This document shows positions 23,782-32,269 of a DNA stretch of 38,441 nt, piece by piece. The notes under the pieces are model-generated. The model ran no database searches. It was not told the DNA's origin and saw nothing but the letters and a program-made list of their open reading frames with translations. Position 1 is the first letter of the stretch. Every line of letters starts with the position of its first letter. Position numbers and translations under genes: made by a program. The stretch covers positions 1 through 38,441 of the forward strand of contig DROJ01000492.1 of the NCBI GenBank assembly GCA_011321935.1, given 5' to 3'. Origin of the DNA: Bacteroidota bacterium (lineage in GTDB: Bacteria > Bacteroidota > Bacteroidia > Chitinophagales > Saprospiraceae).

Positions 23782-26700
23782 ATGCGAACATCCTTCATGG
23801 CTACGCTAGTATTATTGCTGGCGGGTTCTTACTCACTTTTTTCCCAGTCCAATCCGTGGACGCTCATCCCCGAATCCGCTTTGTCCGACAAAAGCAGTTC
23901 CGAGCGGCCCATTGTCCCGGACAAGTACAAAACCTTGCAGCTCAACCTTGACCAAGTCCAAGCCTTGCTCCGCAAAGCACCGCTCTGGCAAACCGAAGAC
24001 GCAAAGACGAAAAACATCACCCTGGCCCTGCCGATGCCCGATGGCAACTTCGAGCAGTTCCGCATCGAGTACGCGCCCGTCATGCACCCCGACTTGGCCG
24101 CCCGTTACCCCATGATCCGTTCCTATGCCGGGGTGGGCATTGACGACCCGACGGCCTACCTCCGTTTCGATTTCACGCAAAAAGGTTTCCATGCCTACAT
24201 CCGTTCCGGCCACCACGGCGACGTATTCATTGACCCATACTCCAATGATGACATTGAGCATTACATTTCTTATTTCAAAAAAGATTTTTTCAAAGACAGC
24301 GACTGGCAGTGTTCATTTGACGAAGTGAATGATAAAAAAGGCATGAAAACTCCCGGCGGTGATAAAATGGCAGGCGACTGCCAGTTGCGGACCTACCGTT
24401 TGGCGCTTGCCTGTACTGGCGAGTATGCGGCGTTCCACGGCGGCACCACGGCAGGCGCACTCGCCGCCATGAACACCACCATGACTAGGGTAAATGGCAT
24501 TTTCGAAAACGACGCCTCCATTACAATGACCCTTGTGCCAAATACCGACCAGCTTATTTTTCTCAACGCCAACACCGACCCATATACCAACAACAGCGGC
24601 AGCGCCATGTTGAGTGAAAACCAGACCACCTGCGACAACGTGATCGGTTCGGCCAATTACGACATCGGCCACGTCTTCTCCACGGGTGGGGGAGGGGTCG
24701 CCTACCTCCGCAGCCCTTGCGGAAGTAGCAAAGCAGGCGGCGTGACAGGCCAGCCCAACCCCGTCGGCGACCCCTTCGACGTGGACTACGTAGCCCACGA
24801 GATGGGGCATCAATACGGCGCCAACCACACCCAGAACAACAACTGCAACCGCAACAGCTCGACGGCCATGGAACCCGGCAGCGCCTCTACCATCATGGGC
24901 TACGCGGGCATCTGCGCCCCCGATGTGCAGGCGCATTCCGACGCCTATTACCACGCCATCAGCTTGCAGGAAATGGCCAATTTTGTTACCGGTAGCGGCA
25001 ACGCCTGCGCCGTCACTACCAGCACGGGAAATAATGCGCCTACGGCAAATGCCGGCTCGAATTACACCATTCCAAAGTCAACAACTTTTGTACTGTCGGG
25101 CATCGGCAGCGACCCCGACCCCGACAACCTGACCTACTGTTGGGAGCAGATGGACAACCAAGTGGCCACCATGCCGCCATCGGCTACCAGCACGGGCGGC
25201 CCGGCCTTCCGTTCGCTCTCTCCGACTGCCTCCCCCGACCGCTATTTTCCGAATTTGACCGACATTGTAAACAACGCCTCGCCGACCTGGGAGGTGCTTG
25301 CATCGGTTGGCCGGACATACAATTTCCGCATGACCGTCCGCGACAACCACGCAGGCGGCGGCTGCACTGCCGAGGACAATATGGTCGTCACCGTGAGTGC
25401 TGCTTCGGGGCCATTTTTGGTCACTGCCCCCAACACTGCCGTCACTTGGCCAGCCCTCTCCAACCAGACCATCACTTGGGACGTAGCGGGCACCACCGCC
25501 GCCCCGGTCAGTGCCGCCAACGTTGATATTTTCCTCTCCACCGATGGAGGTTTCACCTATCCGGTCACCCTCGCAAGCAATACACCCAACGATGGATCTC
25601 AGACAGTGGCCATCCCAAACAATCCGACCACCCAAGCGAGGGTAATGGTAAAAGGAGCGAACAATATTTTCTTTGACATTTCAAATACCGATTTTACGAT
25701 AGGCGCTCCGCTAAATGGCTTTACCGTAAATGCAAGCCCCAATGCGCAAACAGTTTGCGCCCCCGCCGATGCCGTTTTTACAGTTGATGTCGGCGCCGCA
25801 GGCGGCTTTACTGGCAATGTTAGCCTTTCGGCAAATGGCGTCCCTGCTGGGGCAAGCGCCAGTTTTTCAACCAATCCGGTAGCTGCGCCCGGCACCAGCC
25901 AACTGACCATCAGCGGCACCGCTTCCGTTACTCCCGGCACTTATAATATTACGGTGACCGGCGTCAATGGCGCTGATACGCAGTCTGAAACAGTTGCCCT
26001 GACCATTATCGGCGGAGCGCCCGGAGCAGTCACATTATCGTCGCCAGCCAATGGGGCGACAGGTGTTTCCCAAACGCCGACCCTCTCGTGGGGCGCAGTT
26101 GCCGCAGCCGATAATTACGATGTGCAACTGGCCTCGGATGCAGGTTTTACAAACCTCATCGTCAACCAAACGGGAGTGGCCGCAACGAGCTATTCAGTGG
26201 CAAGTGGCCTCACTGGCAACACCACCTACTACTGGCGGGTACGCTCCGCAAATGGCTGTGGAACGAGTGCTTACAGCGCTGCCTTTTCTTTTACCACTGC
26301 CAACATCACTTGCAATACTTTCGCTTCCGCAAATGTGCCGATAAGCATTTCTTCTAGCGGCACGCCAACGGTGACCTCCACCTTGACCGTCGCCGCTTCT
26401 GGTACTATAGACGACCTCAACGTGTTGGGACTCGACATCACACACACTTGGATCAACGACCTTATTGTTACCCTGCAAAGCCCTGCCGGAACGCAAGTGA
26501 CATTGATTAACCGCATTTGCAACAGCGAAAACAACATCCTCACCAATTTTGATGATGAAAGCGCTAATCCCCATTCCGCCATGCCCTGTCCTCCGACCAA
26601 CAACGGAACTTATCAGCCGAACAGCCCGCTCTCCGCTTTTGATGGCGAAGACCAAGCAGGCACCTGGACGCTGACCATCCAAGACGTGGCCAACCAAGAC

Positions 26701-29700
26701 GGCGGCTCGCTCAATGCTTGGTCGCTCGAAATCTGTGCTTCGGGTGGTGGCAACCCACCTTTGGTTGTTACCGCTTCGGGTACGAATGTCTCTTGCAACG
26801 GCGCTGCCGACGGCACGGCCACTGCCAGCGCAACGGGCGGAACAGGTACCTACACCTACGCTTGGAGCAACGGCGGGACAACCCAGACCATCACCAACCT
26901 CGGCCCCGGCAGCTACTCCGTAACGGTCACCTCTGGCACTGATACGCAAGTGGCCTCCACGACCATTTCACAACCGACCGCAGTGGTGGCAACGGCTACT
27001 GGCAACGATACCACTTGCGGCATGGACAATGGTTCGGCTGCCGTATCGGTAAGTGGCGGCACCGCCCCATACACTTATTTATGGAGCAACGGGGCGACCA
27101 CTGCTTCCATTTCGGCATTGGCCGCGGGCACTTACGGCGTCACTGCCACTGACGCAGGCGGATGCACCGGGACGGCCAACGTGACCATCGGTGCTTCGTC
27201 TGGTTTCACTGCTTCTGCTACTGCAACCGACGCCTCTTGCAGCGGGGTAAGCAACGGCTCTGCCACTGCCTCGCCCACGGGCGGCGCTGCCCCTTTCAGC
27301 TACGCTTGGAGCAATGGCGGAACGACCCAAACAATTAACAATTTGGCCGCAGGCACGTATAATGTCACCGTGACCGACAACAACGGATGCGTGGCCAATG
27401 CAAGCGCAACGGTCAACAACGGGGCAGGGGTGAGCATCACTGTTTCGGGCACCGACGCTGCTTGTTCAGGTGCTACCGACGGTACGGCAACGGCCACTCC
27501 ATCGGGCGGCACTGCCCCTTATTCTTATGCTTGGAGCAACGGCGGCACTGCGCAGACCATTTCGGGTTTGGCCGCAGGCACATACACCGCAACCGTAACT
27601 GATGCGAATGGCTGCAACGATGTTGGCAGCGTGACCATCGGCAATGGAGTAGGTGTAACGATCACTGTTACTGGAACTGATGCAGCTTGTTCGGGTGCTA
27701 CCGACGGTACTGCAACGGCCACTCCATCGGGTGGTACTTCACCTTATAGTTATGCATGGTCAAATGGCGGCAACACGCAGACCATTTCAGGTTTGGCCGC
27801 AGGTACTTACACTGCTACCGTTACCGATGCGAATGGCTGCAATGATGTTGGCAGCGTGACCATCAACAACGGGGCAGGGGTGAGCATCACTGTTTCGGGA
27901 ACGGATGCGGCCTGCTCGCAGGCAAGCAACGGCACTGCAACGGCCACCCCATCGGGCGGCACTGCCCCTTATTCTTATGCTTGGTCAAACGGCGGCAACA
28001 CGCAGACCATTTCAGGTTTGGCGGCAGGTACTTACACTGCAACTGTAACCGATGCGAATGGCTGCAACGATGTTGGCAGTGTGACCATCAACAACGGGGC
28101 AGGGGTTGCTCTTTCTGCTTCCGCAACGAATGTTTCCTGCAATGGGGGCAGCGATGGAACGGCCTCGGCCACCCCATCGGGCGGCACTGCGCCTTTCAGT
28201 TATTTGTGGAGCAACGGAGCGACCACACAGGCCGTAACTGGCTTGGCAGCAGGCAGTTACAGCGTGGTGGTAACGGATGCCAACGGCTGTACCGCTTCCG
28301 CAAATGCGACTGTCGTGCAGCCCTCGGCCATGTCGGTCAACGTGACGGGCACCAACCCGACCACGGGCAGCACGGGCAGCGCAACGGCCAATGCGACGGG
28401 CGGCACACCGCCTTACTCCTTTGTCTGGAACATCGGCGCAACGAGCCAGACAATCGCCAATTTGCCGGCAGGCACATATAGCGTAACGGTGGCGGACGCC
28501 AACGGCTGTACCCAAACGGGCAGCATCACCCTCACCGAAACGGGCGGCGTGACCTGCGGTACTTTTGCCAGCACCAACGTTCCCGTATTCATCTCGGCAT
28601 CGGGTACGCCGACGGTTACTTCCACGCTGAACGTGAGCGCTACCGGTACCATTGACGACGTGAACGTGCTCGGCCTCGACATCACCCACACTTGGATCAA
28701 CGACCTCATCATTACTTTGGAAAGTCCCTCGGGCACTCAGGTTACGCTCATCAACCGTATTTGCGGAAGCGAAAACAATATTTTGACAAATTTTGATGAT
28801 GCTAGCGCAAACCCCCATTCGTCGCTGCCCTGTCCGCCGACCAACAACGGCACTTATCAGCCTGACAGCCCGCTCTCCGCTTTTTTTGGGGAAAACCCCA
28901 GCGGTACGTGGACGCTGATTATCCAAGATGTGTTCAATCAGGACGGGGGTTCGTTGAACGGCTGGAGTTTGGAAATCTGCTCTGACCCGAACGGAACGCT
29001 GCCTTTGGCGGTAGCCGTAACGGGCGTTGACCCGACGGGCGGCAACGACGGTTCGGCAACGGCGACGCCTTCCGGCGGCACGCCACCTTATAGTTATGCT
29101 TGGTCGAACGGCGGCACTGCGCAGACCATAACGGGCTTGGCAGCAGGCACTTACGGCGTAACCGTTACCGATGCCAATTCGGCCACCGCAACGGGTAGCG
29201 TCACTTTGGTTGCGCCCGGTACTTGCACTTACTCGACCATCAACGACGAGGACTTTGAAGGTGGCTGGGGCATCTGGAACGACGGCGGTTCGGACTGCCG
29301 GAGGTACTTTAATGCAAGCTATGCCAACAGCGGGAATTATTCCATCCGCCTGCGCGACAATACCTCTTCTTCGGTGATGACGACCGATAATATGGACCTC
29401 TCTGTTTACGAAGAATTGACGGTTGATTTCTCCTACTACGTCAGGAGTTTCGACAACAGCAGCGAAGATTTTTGGCTGCAGGTTTCTACCAATGGCGGCT
29501 CGACTTACACCACCGTCGAGGAGTGGAACTTGAACGATGAATTTTTGAACAACCAGCGGAAATTTGATGCGGTGGTCATTCCGGGGCCCTTCACATCCAA
29601 TACCCGCCTGCGCTTCCGCTGCGATGCTTCGGGCAATTCGGATTGGGTTTACATTGACGATGTGCTGATTTCGGGATGCGCTGCTACCAATGTCAACCTT

Positions 29701-30021
29701 CCGCAAATTGTTGCGGCTCGCCCGAATACGGAAAAGGACGAAGCTGAACTTTTAGAAAAGGAAGAATTTGAGCTGTTGCTTTATCCAAACCCGGCGAGGG
29801 AAAGCATTCAGTTGGAATACACCCAGCTTGCTGCGGGGGCAATGAACGTGGCCGTTTATGACATGCTCGGCAAAATTGTTTTTGCTGAAAAAACAGGGCA
29901 ACAGAAGGCCGGTGAGCAACGGATGCAACTGGATATCAGCGCTTTACAGGCCGGACATTACATCCTGCAACTGACCGATGGAACGGAACGGAAGGCAGTG
30001 CAGTTTGTGAAAGTGGAGTAG
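23782..30021 (+). CDS. Giant secreted metalloprotease (reprolysin-like) with P-domains, SprB repeats and T9SS type A sorting domain
   Basis: The predicted protein has 2,079 residues. A signal peptide (MRTSFMATLVLLLAGSYSLF) is followed by a propeptide-like region, then a zinc-protease domain (about 200-420) with HEMGHQYGANH (His339, Glu340, His343, His349) matching HExxHxxGxxH, and a Met-turn candidate STIMGYAG. Next come Ig/FN3-like domains (about 430-840) and a proprotein-convertase-type P-domain (about 843-990; THTWINDLIVTLQSP). Eight SprB-type repeats of about 75 residues follow (about 996-1588), then a second P-domain (about 1590-1735), a ninth repeat (about 1738-1812), a jelly-roll/MAM-like domain (about 1815-1970) and a T9SS tail (LLYPNPARESI). 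It is probably a cell-surface or secreted protease; its substrate is unknown. It is a single-gene unit with a terminator at 30071. Confidence 0.92.
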   Translation: MRTSFMATLVLLLAGSYSLFSQSNPWTLIPESALSDKSSSERPIVPDKYKTLQLNLDQVQALLRKAPLWQTEDAKTKNITLALPMPDGNFEQFRIEYAPVMHPDLAARYPMIRSYAGVGIDDPTAYLRFDFTQKGFHAYIRSGHHGDVFIDPYSNDDIEHYISYFKKDFFKDSDWQCSFDEVNDKKGMKTPGGDKMAGDCQLRTYRLALACTGEYAAFHGGTTAGALAAMNTTMTRVNGIFENDASITMTLVPNTDQLIFLNANTDPYTNNSGSAMLSENQTTCDNVIGSANYDIGHVFSTGGGGVAYLRSPCGSSKAGGVTGQPNPVGDPFDVDYVAHEMGHQYGANHTQNNNCNRNSSTAMEPGSASTIMGYAGICAPDVQAHSDAYYHAISLQEMANFVTGSGNACAVTTSTGNNAPTANAGSNYTIPKSTTFVLSGIGSDPDPDNLTYCWEQMDNQVATMPPSATSTGGPAFRSLSPTASPDRYFPNLTDIVNNASPTWEVLASVGRTYNFRMTVRDNHAGGGCTAEDNMVVTVSAASGPFLVTAPNTAVTWPALSNQTITWDVAGTTAAPVSAANVDIFLSTDGGFTYPVTLASNTPNDGSQTVAIPNNPTTQARVMVKGANNIFFDISNTDFTIGAPLNGFTVNASPNAQTVCAPADAVFTVDVGAAGGFTGNVSLSANGVPAGASASFSTNPVAAPGTSQLTISGTASVTPGTYNITVTGVNGADTQSETVALTIIGGAPGAVTLSSPANGATGVSQTPTLSWGAVAAADNYDVQLASDAGFTNLIVNQTGVAATSYSVASGLTGNTTYYWRVRSANGCGTSAYSAAFSFTTANITCNTFASANVPISISSSGTPTVTSTLTVAASGTIDDLNVLGLDITHTWINDLIVTLQSPAGTQVTLINRICNSENNILTNFDDESANPHSAMPCPPTNNGTYQPNSPLSAFDGEDQAGTWTLTIQDVANQDGGSLNAWSLEICASGGGNPPLVVTASGTNVSCNGAADGTATASATGGTGTYTYAWSNGGTTQTITNLGPGSYSVTVTSGTDTQVASTTISQPTAVVATATGNDTTCGMDNGSAAVSVSGGTAPYTYLWSNGATTASISALAAGTYGVTATDAGGCTGTANVTIGASSGFTASATATDASCSGVSNGSATASPTGGAAPFSYAWSNGGTTQTINNLAAGTYNVTVTDNNGCVANASATVNNGAGVSITVSGTDAACSGATDGTATATPSGGTAPYSYAWSNGGTAQTISGLAAGTYTATVTDANGCNDVGSVTIGNGVGVTITVTGTDAACSGATDGTATATPSGGTSPYSYAWSNGGNTQTISGLAAGTYTATVTDANGCNDVGSVTINNGAGVSITVSGTDAACSQASNGTATATPSGGTAPYSYAWSNGGNTQTISGLAAGTYTATVTDANGCNDVGSVTINNGAGVALSASATNVSCNGGSDGTASATPSGGTAPFSYLWSNGATTQAVTGLAAGSYSVVVTDANGCTASANATVVQPSAMSVNVTGTNPTTGSTGSATANATGGTPPYSFVWNIGATSQTIANLPAGTYSVTVADANGCTQTGSITLTETGGVTCGTFASTNVPVFISASGTPTVTSTLNVSATGTIDDVNVLGLDITHTWINDLIITLESPSGTQVTLINRICGSENNILTNFDDASANPHSSLPCPPTNNGTYQPDSPLSAFFGENPSGTWTLIIQDVFNQDGGSLNGWSLEICSDPNGTLPLAVAVTGVDPTGGNDGSATATPSGGTPPYSYAWSNGGTAQTITGLAAGTYGVTVTDANSATATGSVTLVAPGTCTYSTINDEDFEGGWGIWNDGGSDCRRYFNASYANSGNYSIRLRDNTSSSVMTTDNMDLSVYEELTVDFSYYVRSFDNSSEDFWLQVSTNGGSTYTTVEEWNLNDEFLNNQRKFDAVVIPGPFTSNTRLRFRCDASGNSDWVYIDDVLISGCAATNVNLPQIVAARPNTEKDEAELLEKEEFELLLYPNPARESIQLEYTQLAAGAMNVAVYDMLGKIVFAEKTGQQKAGEQRMQLDISALQAGHYILQLTDGTERKAVQFVKVE
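26767..28540 (+). repeat. Coding tandem repeats, eight SprB-type units of about 225 bp
   Basis: Units of about 75 codons share the pattern C-G-DGTATATPSGGT, P(Y/F)SYAWSNGG, AAGTYTATVTDANGC. Units starting at 27430, 27655 and 27880 are exactly 225 bases apart and nearly identical in DNA, indicating recent duplication or homogenisation. The first, second, seventh and eighth are more diverged. Confidence 0.9.
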
Positions 30022-30070
30022 GGTGGAACTCCTGTTCCGCATACCCCGGACTGGAGTTCGGGGCCACATT

Positions 30071-30106
30071 GAAGCGGCGCTTTGCAAAAAGCGCCGCTTC
30101 TTTATT
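30071..30106 (+). terminator. Rho-independent terminator of the metalloprotease gene
   Basis: GAAGCGGCGCTTT (30071-30083) and AAAGCGCCGCTTC (30088-30100) form a perfect 13-bp stem with a GCAA loop, followed by TTTATTT. It lies 50 bases past the stop codon. Confidence 0.8.
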
Positions 30107-30118
30107 TGGGTAAAAAGG

Positions 30119-30167
30119 GTAACTGCTAAGCAGGGGCATCACCTCATGGCCCCTGCTTAGCAGTTAC
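30119..30167. repeat. Perfect hairpin next to the terminator
   Basis: Arms of 19 bases (30119-30137 and 30149-30167; GTAACTGCTAAGCAGGGGC) are exact reverse complements around an 11-nt loop. This is a separate palindrome 12 bases beyond the terminator, with no T-run after it. From 30168 to 30252 nothing was recognised. Confidence 0.8.
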
Positions 30168-30252
30168 TAAAAAAGGTAATTTCGCAGTTTTTCAGTGAAG
30201 ATGAAAGAAAGGATTGGTGCGTACAACTTGTTGATGAAGCAGTAGGTTTGGG

Positions 30253-30464
30253 TTAGTGGTTCGATTCGTAATTAGCGGACTATTTATTTTTTGGTAAATA
30301 CCACATTGTCAAGGATTTGGCGAACTAATCACTAATCAACTAATTACGAATCACTGCATTAGTGGTTCGATTCGTAATTAGCGGACTATTTATTTTTTGG
30401 TAAATACCACATTGTCAAGGATTTGGCGAACTAATCACTAATCAACTAATTACGAATCACTGCA
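30253..30464 (+). repeat. Two tandem copies of a 106-bp inverted-repeat element
   Basis: Two essentially identical 106-base units start at 30253 and 30359. Each carries 13-base inverted ends, GATTCGTAATTAG (30263-30275, 30369-30381) and CTAATTACGAATC (30340-30352, 30446-30458). Related copies lie at 23644-23740 and, inverted, at 38231-38441. No protein is encoded, so it resembles a miniature inverted-repeat element. Confidence 0.9.
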
Positions 30465-30539
30465 TTAGTGCCAAAGTCCTCGCCAAGCATAAAAATGAAA
30501 AACCCAAAAATTAAATAGAAACCAAACCCAAAAAGAATG

Positions 30540-30547
30540 TACCTTTG
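30540..30547 (+). promoter_or_regulatory. Candidate -7 box of the restriction-modification-like operon
   Basis: TACCTTTG matches TAnnTTTG exactly and lies 23 bases ahead of the ATG at 30571. No TTTG was seen at the expected -33 distance, so only half the promoter is supported. Confidence 0.45.
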
Positions 30548-30570
30548 AAAAAATAACACAAATTGTTGCA

Positions 30571-31272
30571 ATGAGTATAAGGAAGATGATAAACAAGGTA
30601 ATGCAGGGAGATTGTTTGGAAGTAATGCCAAATATCCCGGATAATTCCATTGATATGATTTTATGTGATTTACCTTATGGGACAACCCAAAACAAATGGG
30701 ACTCATTAATTCCTTTGGATAAATTATGGGCTGAATATAAGCGGGTAATTAAAGAAAACGGGGCAATAGTATTAAGCTCGCAGGGGGTCTTTACGGCCAA
30801 ATTGATCCTCAGCAATGAGGCTTGGTTTAAATACAAAGTGGTTTGGATAAAATCGAAACCGACCAATTTTTTAAATGCAAAAAAACAGCCGCTAAGAAAG
30901 CATGAGGATATTTGTGTTTTTTATAAAAAGCAGCCAACGTACAACCCCCAAATGACCGAAGGGGCAGCATATGACAAGGGGGTAAGGAAGGATCAATATA
31001 CCGGCAGTTACGGCAACTTTAAACCCCGCCATGTTAAAAGCAATGGGAAGAGGTACCCATTGGATGTAATTACGTATGAAGAACCAAACCACGATGATTT
31101 TATATATTGCAAGACAGCCGAGAGCGAAGGAAAGGTGTACCACCCAACTCAGAAACCAATAGAATTGGGAAGGTATTTAATCAGAACATATACCAACGAG
31201 GGGGATATTGTTTTAGATAATGCCTGCGGGAGTGGCAGTTTTTTGGTTGCACAATTTAAATTTTTACCATGA
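30571..31272 (+). CDS. Beta-class DNA adenine/cytosine-N4 methyltransferase-like protein, C-terminally short
   Basis: The predicted protein has 233 residues. Catalytic motif IV is DLPYG (Asp33-Tyr36). The segment GAIVLSSQGVF fits the following strand. YHPTQKPIELGRYLIRTYT matches motif X, and the AdoMet-binding motif I is DNACGSGSF near the C-terminus (Asn217 on). The order IV...X-I defines a beta-class N6-adenine or N4-cytosine methyltransferase (N6_N4_Mtase family) that methylates DNA from S-adenosylmethionine. The protein stops ten residues after motif I. Family members usually carry on for 20-30 residues through motif II (an FIGIE-like stretch), which is missing here, so activity is uncertain. 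The stop codon overlaps the start of the nuclease gene (ATGA), suggesting translational coupling. The gene is AT-richer than its surroundings. Confidence 0.85.
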   Translation: MSIRKMINKVMQGDCLEVMPNIPDNSIDMILCDLPYGTTQNKWDSLIPLDKLWAEYKRVIKENGAIVLSSQGVFTAKLILSNEAWFKYKVVWIKSKPTNFLNAKKQPLRKHEDICVFYKKQPTYNPQMTEGAAYDKGVRKDQYTGSYGNFKPRHVKSNGKRYPLDVITYEEPNHDDFIYCKTAESEGKVYHPTQKPIELGRYLIRTYTNEGDIVLDNACGSGSFLVAQFKFLP

Positions 31273-32258
31273 AAGATAACAACCTGTCGTATTCAGATAT
31301 AGCCTATAAAATTTTAAAAGACAACAATGTTAAATCTTTGCATTATAAAGATATTGCAAGAATCGCTTTTGATTTGGAATTAATTGAAACAGATGACTTG
31401 ATTACAGCGGGTAATATTGCCTCGGCAATAAATTCTGAAATAAAAAAAGCTACATTAAATGGCTCGGAAAGCAGATTTATAAAAAGAGATAGAGGCCATT
31501 ACGGACTTTATGAAAATGAACCACAGGGGATTTTTGCTGAAATAAGAGAAAAAAATAATAATGTCAAGAGTCAACTTTTAAAAGCATTAATGGAAATGCC
31601 CCCTTCCAGATTTGAGGAATTAGTAGGAGAGGTTTTAAGAAAATTGAGTTTTGAAAAAGTCGAAGTAACTGGTAAAAGTGGTGATGGCGGAATTGATATA
31701 ATAGGTGAAGTCATTGTTGGTGGTGTAATCAGAAATAGTGTTTGCGTTCAGGTAAAGCGGTGGAAGAACAATATTCAAAGAAGTGATATTTCTCAACTAC
31801 GAGGAAGTTTAAGGCCACATCAAACGGGTTTATTTATAACAACTTCTGATTTTTCCAAACCTTCAATTGATGAAGCAAATGACCCATATAAAGCTCCGAT
31901 TTCTTTAATGAACGGAAAAGAACTGATTGAATTTATGTGTGAATTTGGAATTGGAGTTTCATTTGAAAGGGTTACCATTTTAGAAATTGACAATCAAACA
32001 AATCTAATTGATTACATAACGGATATTGAAGTTGATGAAAATGAAGGCATTGAAATTTTTGCGAATTACAAAGGGCATAAACATTTTGGCATTTACTTTT
32101 CACCCACAAAAGTTCATTATAATAATGAATATTATAAATCTCCTTCAAAAGCAGGTTCTGAAATTGCGGGATACCAAGTGAATGGATGGAGGTTTTGGAA
32201 ATATTTTGATAAAAATGTTGGTAAAAATATGCCATTAAGTTATTTGAGAAAAAACTAA
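31269..32258 (+). CDS. Mrr-type restriction endonuclease with HARE-HTH and RAMA-like domains
   Basis: The predicted protein has 329 residues. Residues about 5-80 match the HARE-HTH fold (SYSDIAYKILKDN, LHYKDIARIA, RFIKRDRGHYGLYE). Residues about 112-215 are an Mrr-type nuclease domain of the PD-(D/E)xK superfamily: FEELVGEVL (Glu116/117), GDGGIDIIG (Asp143) and the catalytic QVKRWK (Gln161, Lys163). Residues about 265-320 look like a RAMA domain (KSPSKAGSEIAGYQVNGWRF), proposed in the literature to read modified DNA. The enzyme probably cuts DNA, either unmodified or modified; which cannot be told from sequence. It overlaps the methyltransferase gene by 4 bases and is followed by the next open frame after 11 bases. 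The low GC content suggests horizontal acquisition. Confidence 0.88.
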   Translation: MKDNNLSYSDIAYKILKDNNVKSLHYKDIARIAFDLELIETDDLITAGNIASAINSEIKKATLNGSESRFIKRDRGHYGLYENEPQGIFAEIREKNNNVKSQLLKALMEMPPSRFEELVGEVLRKLSFEKVEVTGKSGDGGIDIIGEVIVGGVIRNSVCVQVKRWKNNIQRSDISQLRGSLRPHQTGLFITTSDFSKPSIDEANDPYKAPISLMNGKELIEFMCEFGIGVSFERVTILEIDNQTNLIDYITDIEVDENEGIEIFANYKGHKHFGIYFSPTKVHYNNEYYKSPSKAGSEIAGYQVNGWRFWKYFDKNVGKNMPLSYLRKN

Positions 32259-32269
32259 TAAGGGGGCTT

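Noticed and set aside
28012-29706. Leftward open frame of 564 codons opposite the metalloprotease gene
   Set aside because: It is antisense to the SprB repeats and second P-domain. The repeated coding units keep the complementary strand open. It has no recognisable domain.
30258-30268. GGTTCGATTC resembling a tRNA T-loop
   Set aside because: It is part of the end of the 106-bp repeat. No acceptor, D or anticodon stem can be formed around it, and it recurs unchanged in the tandem copy.
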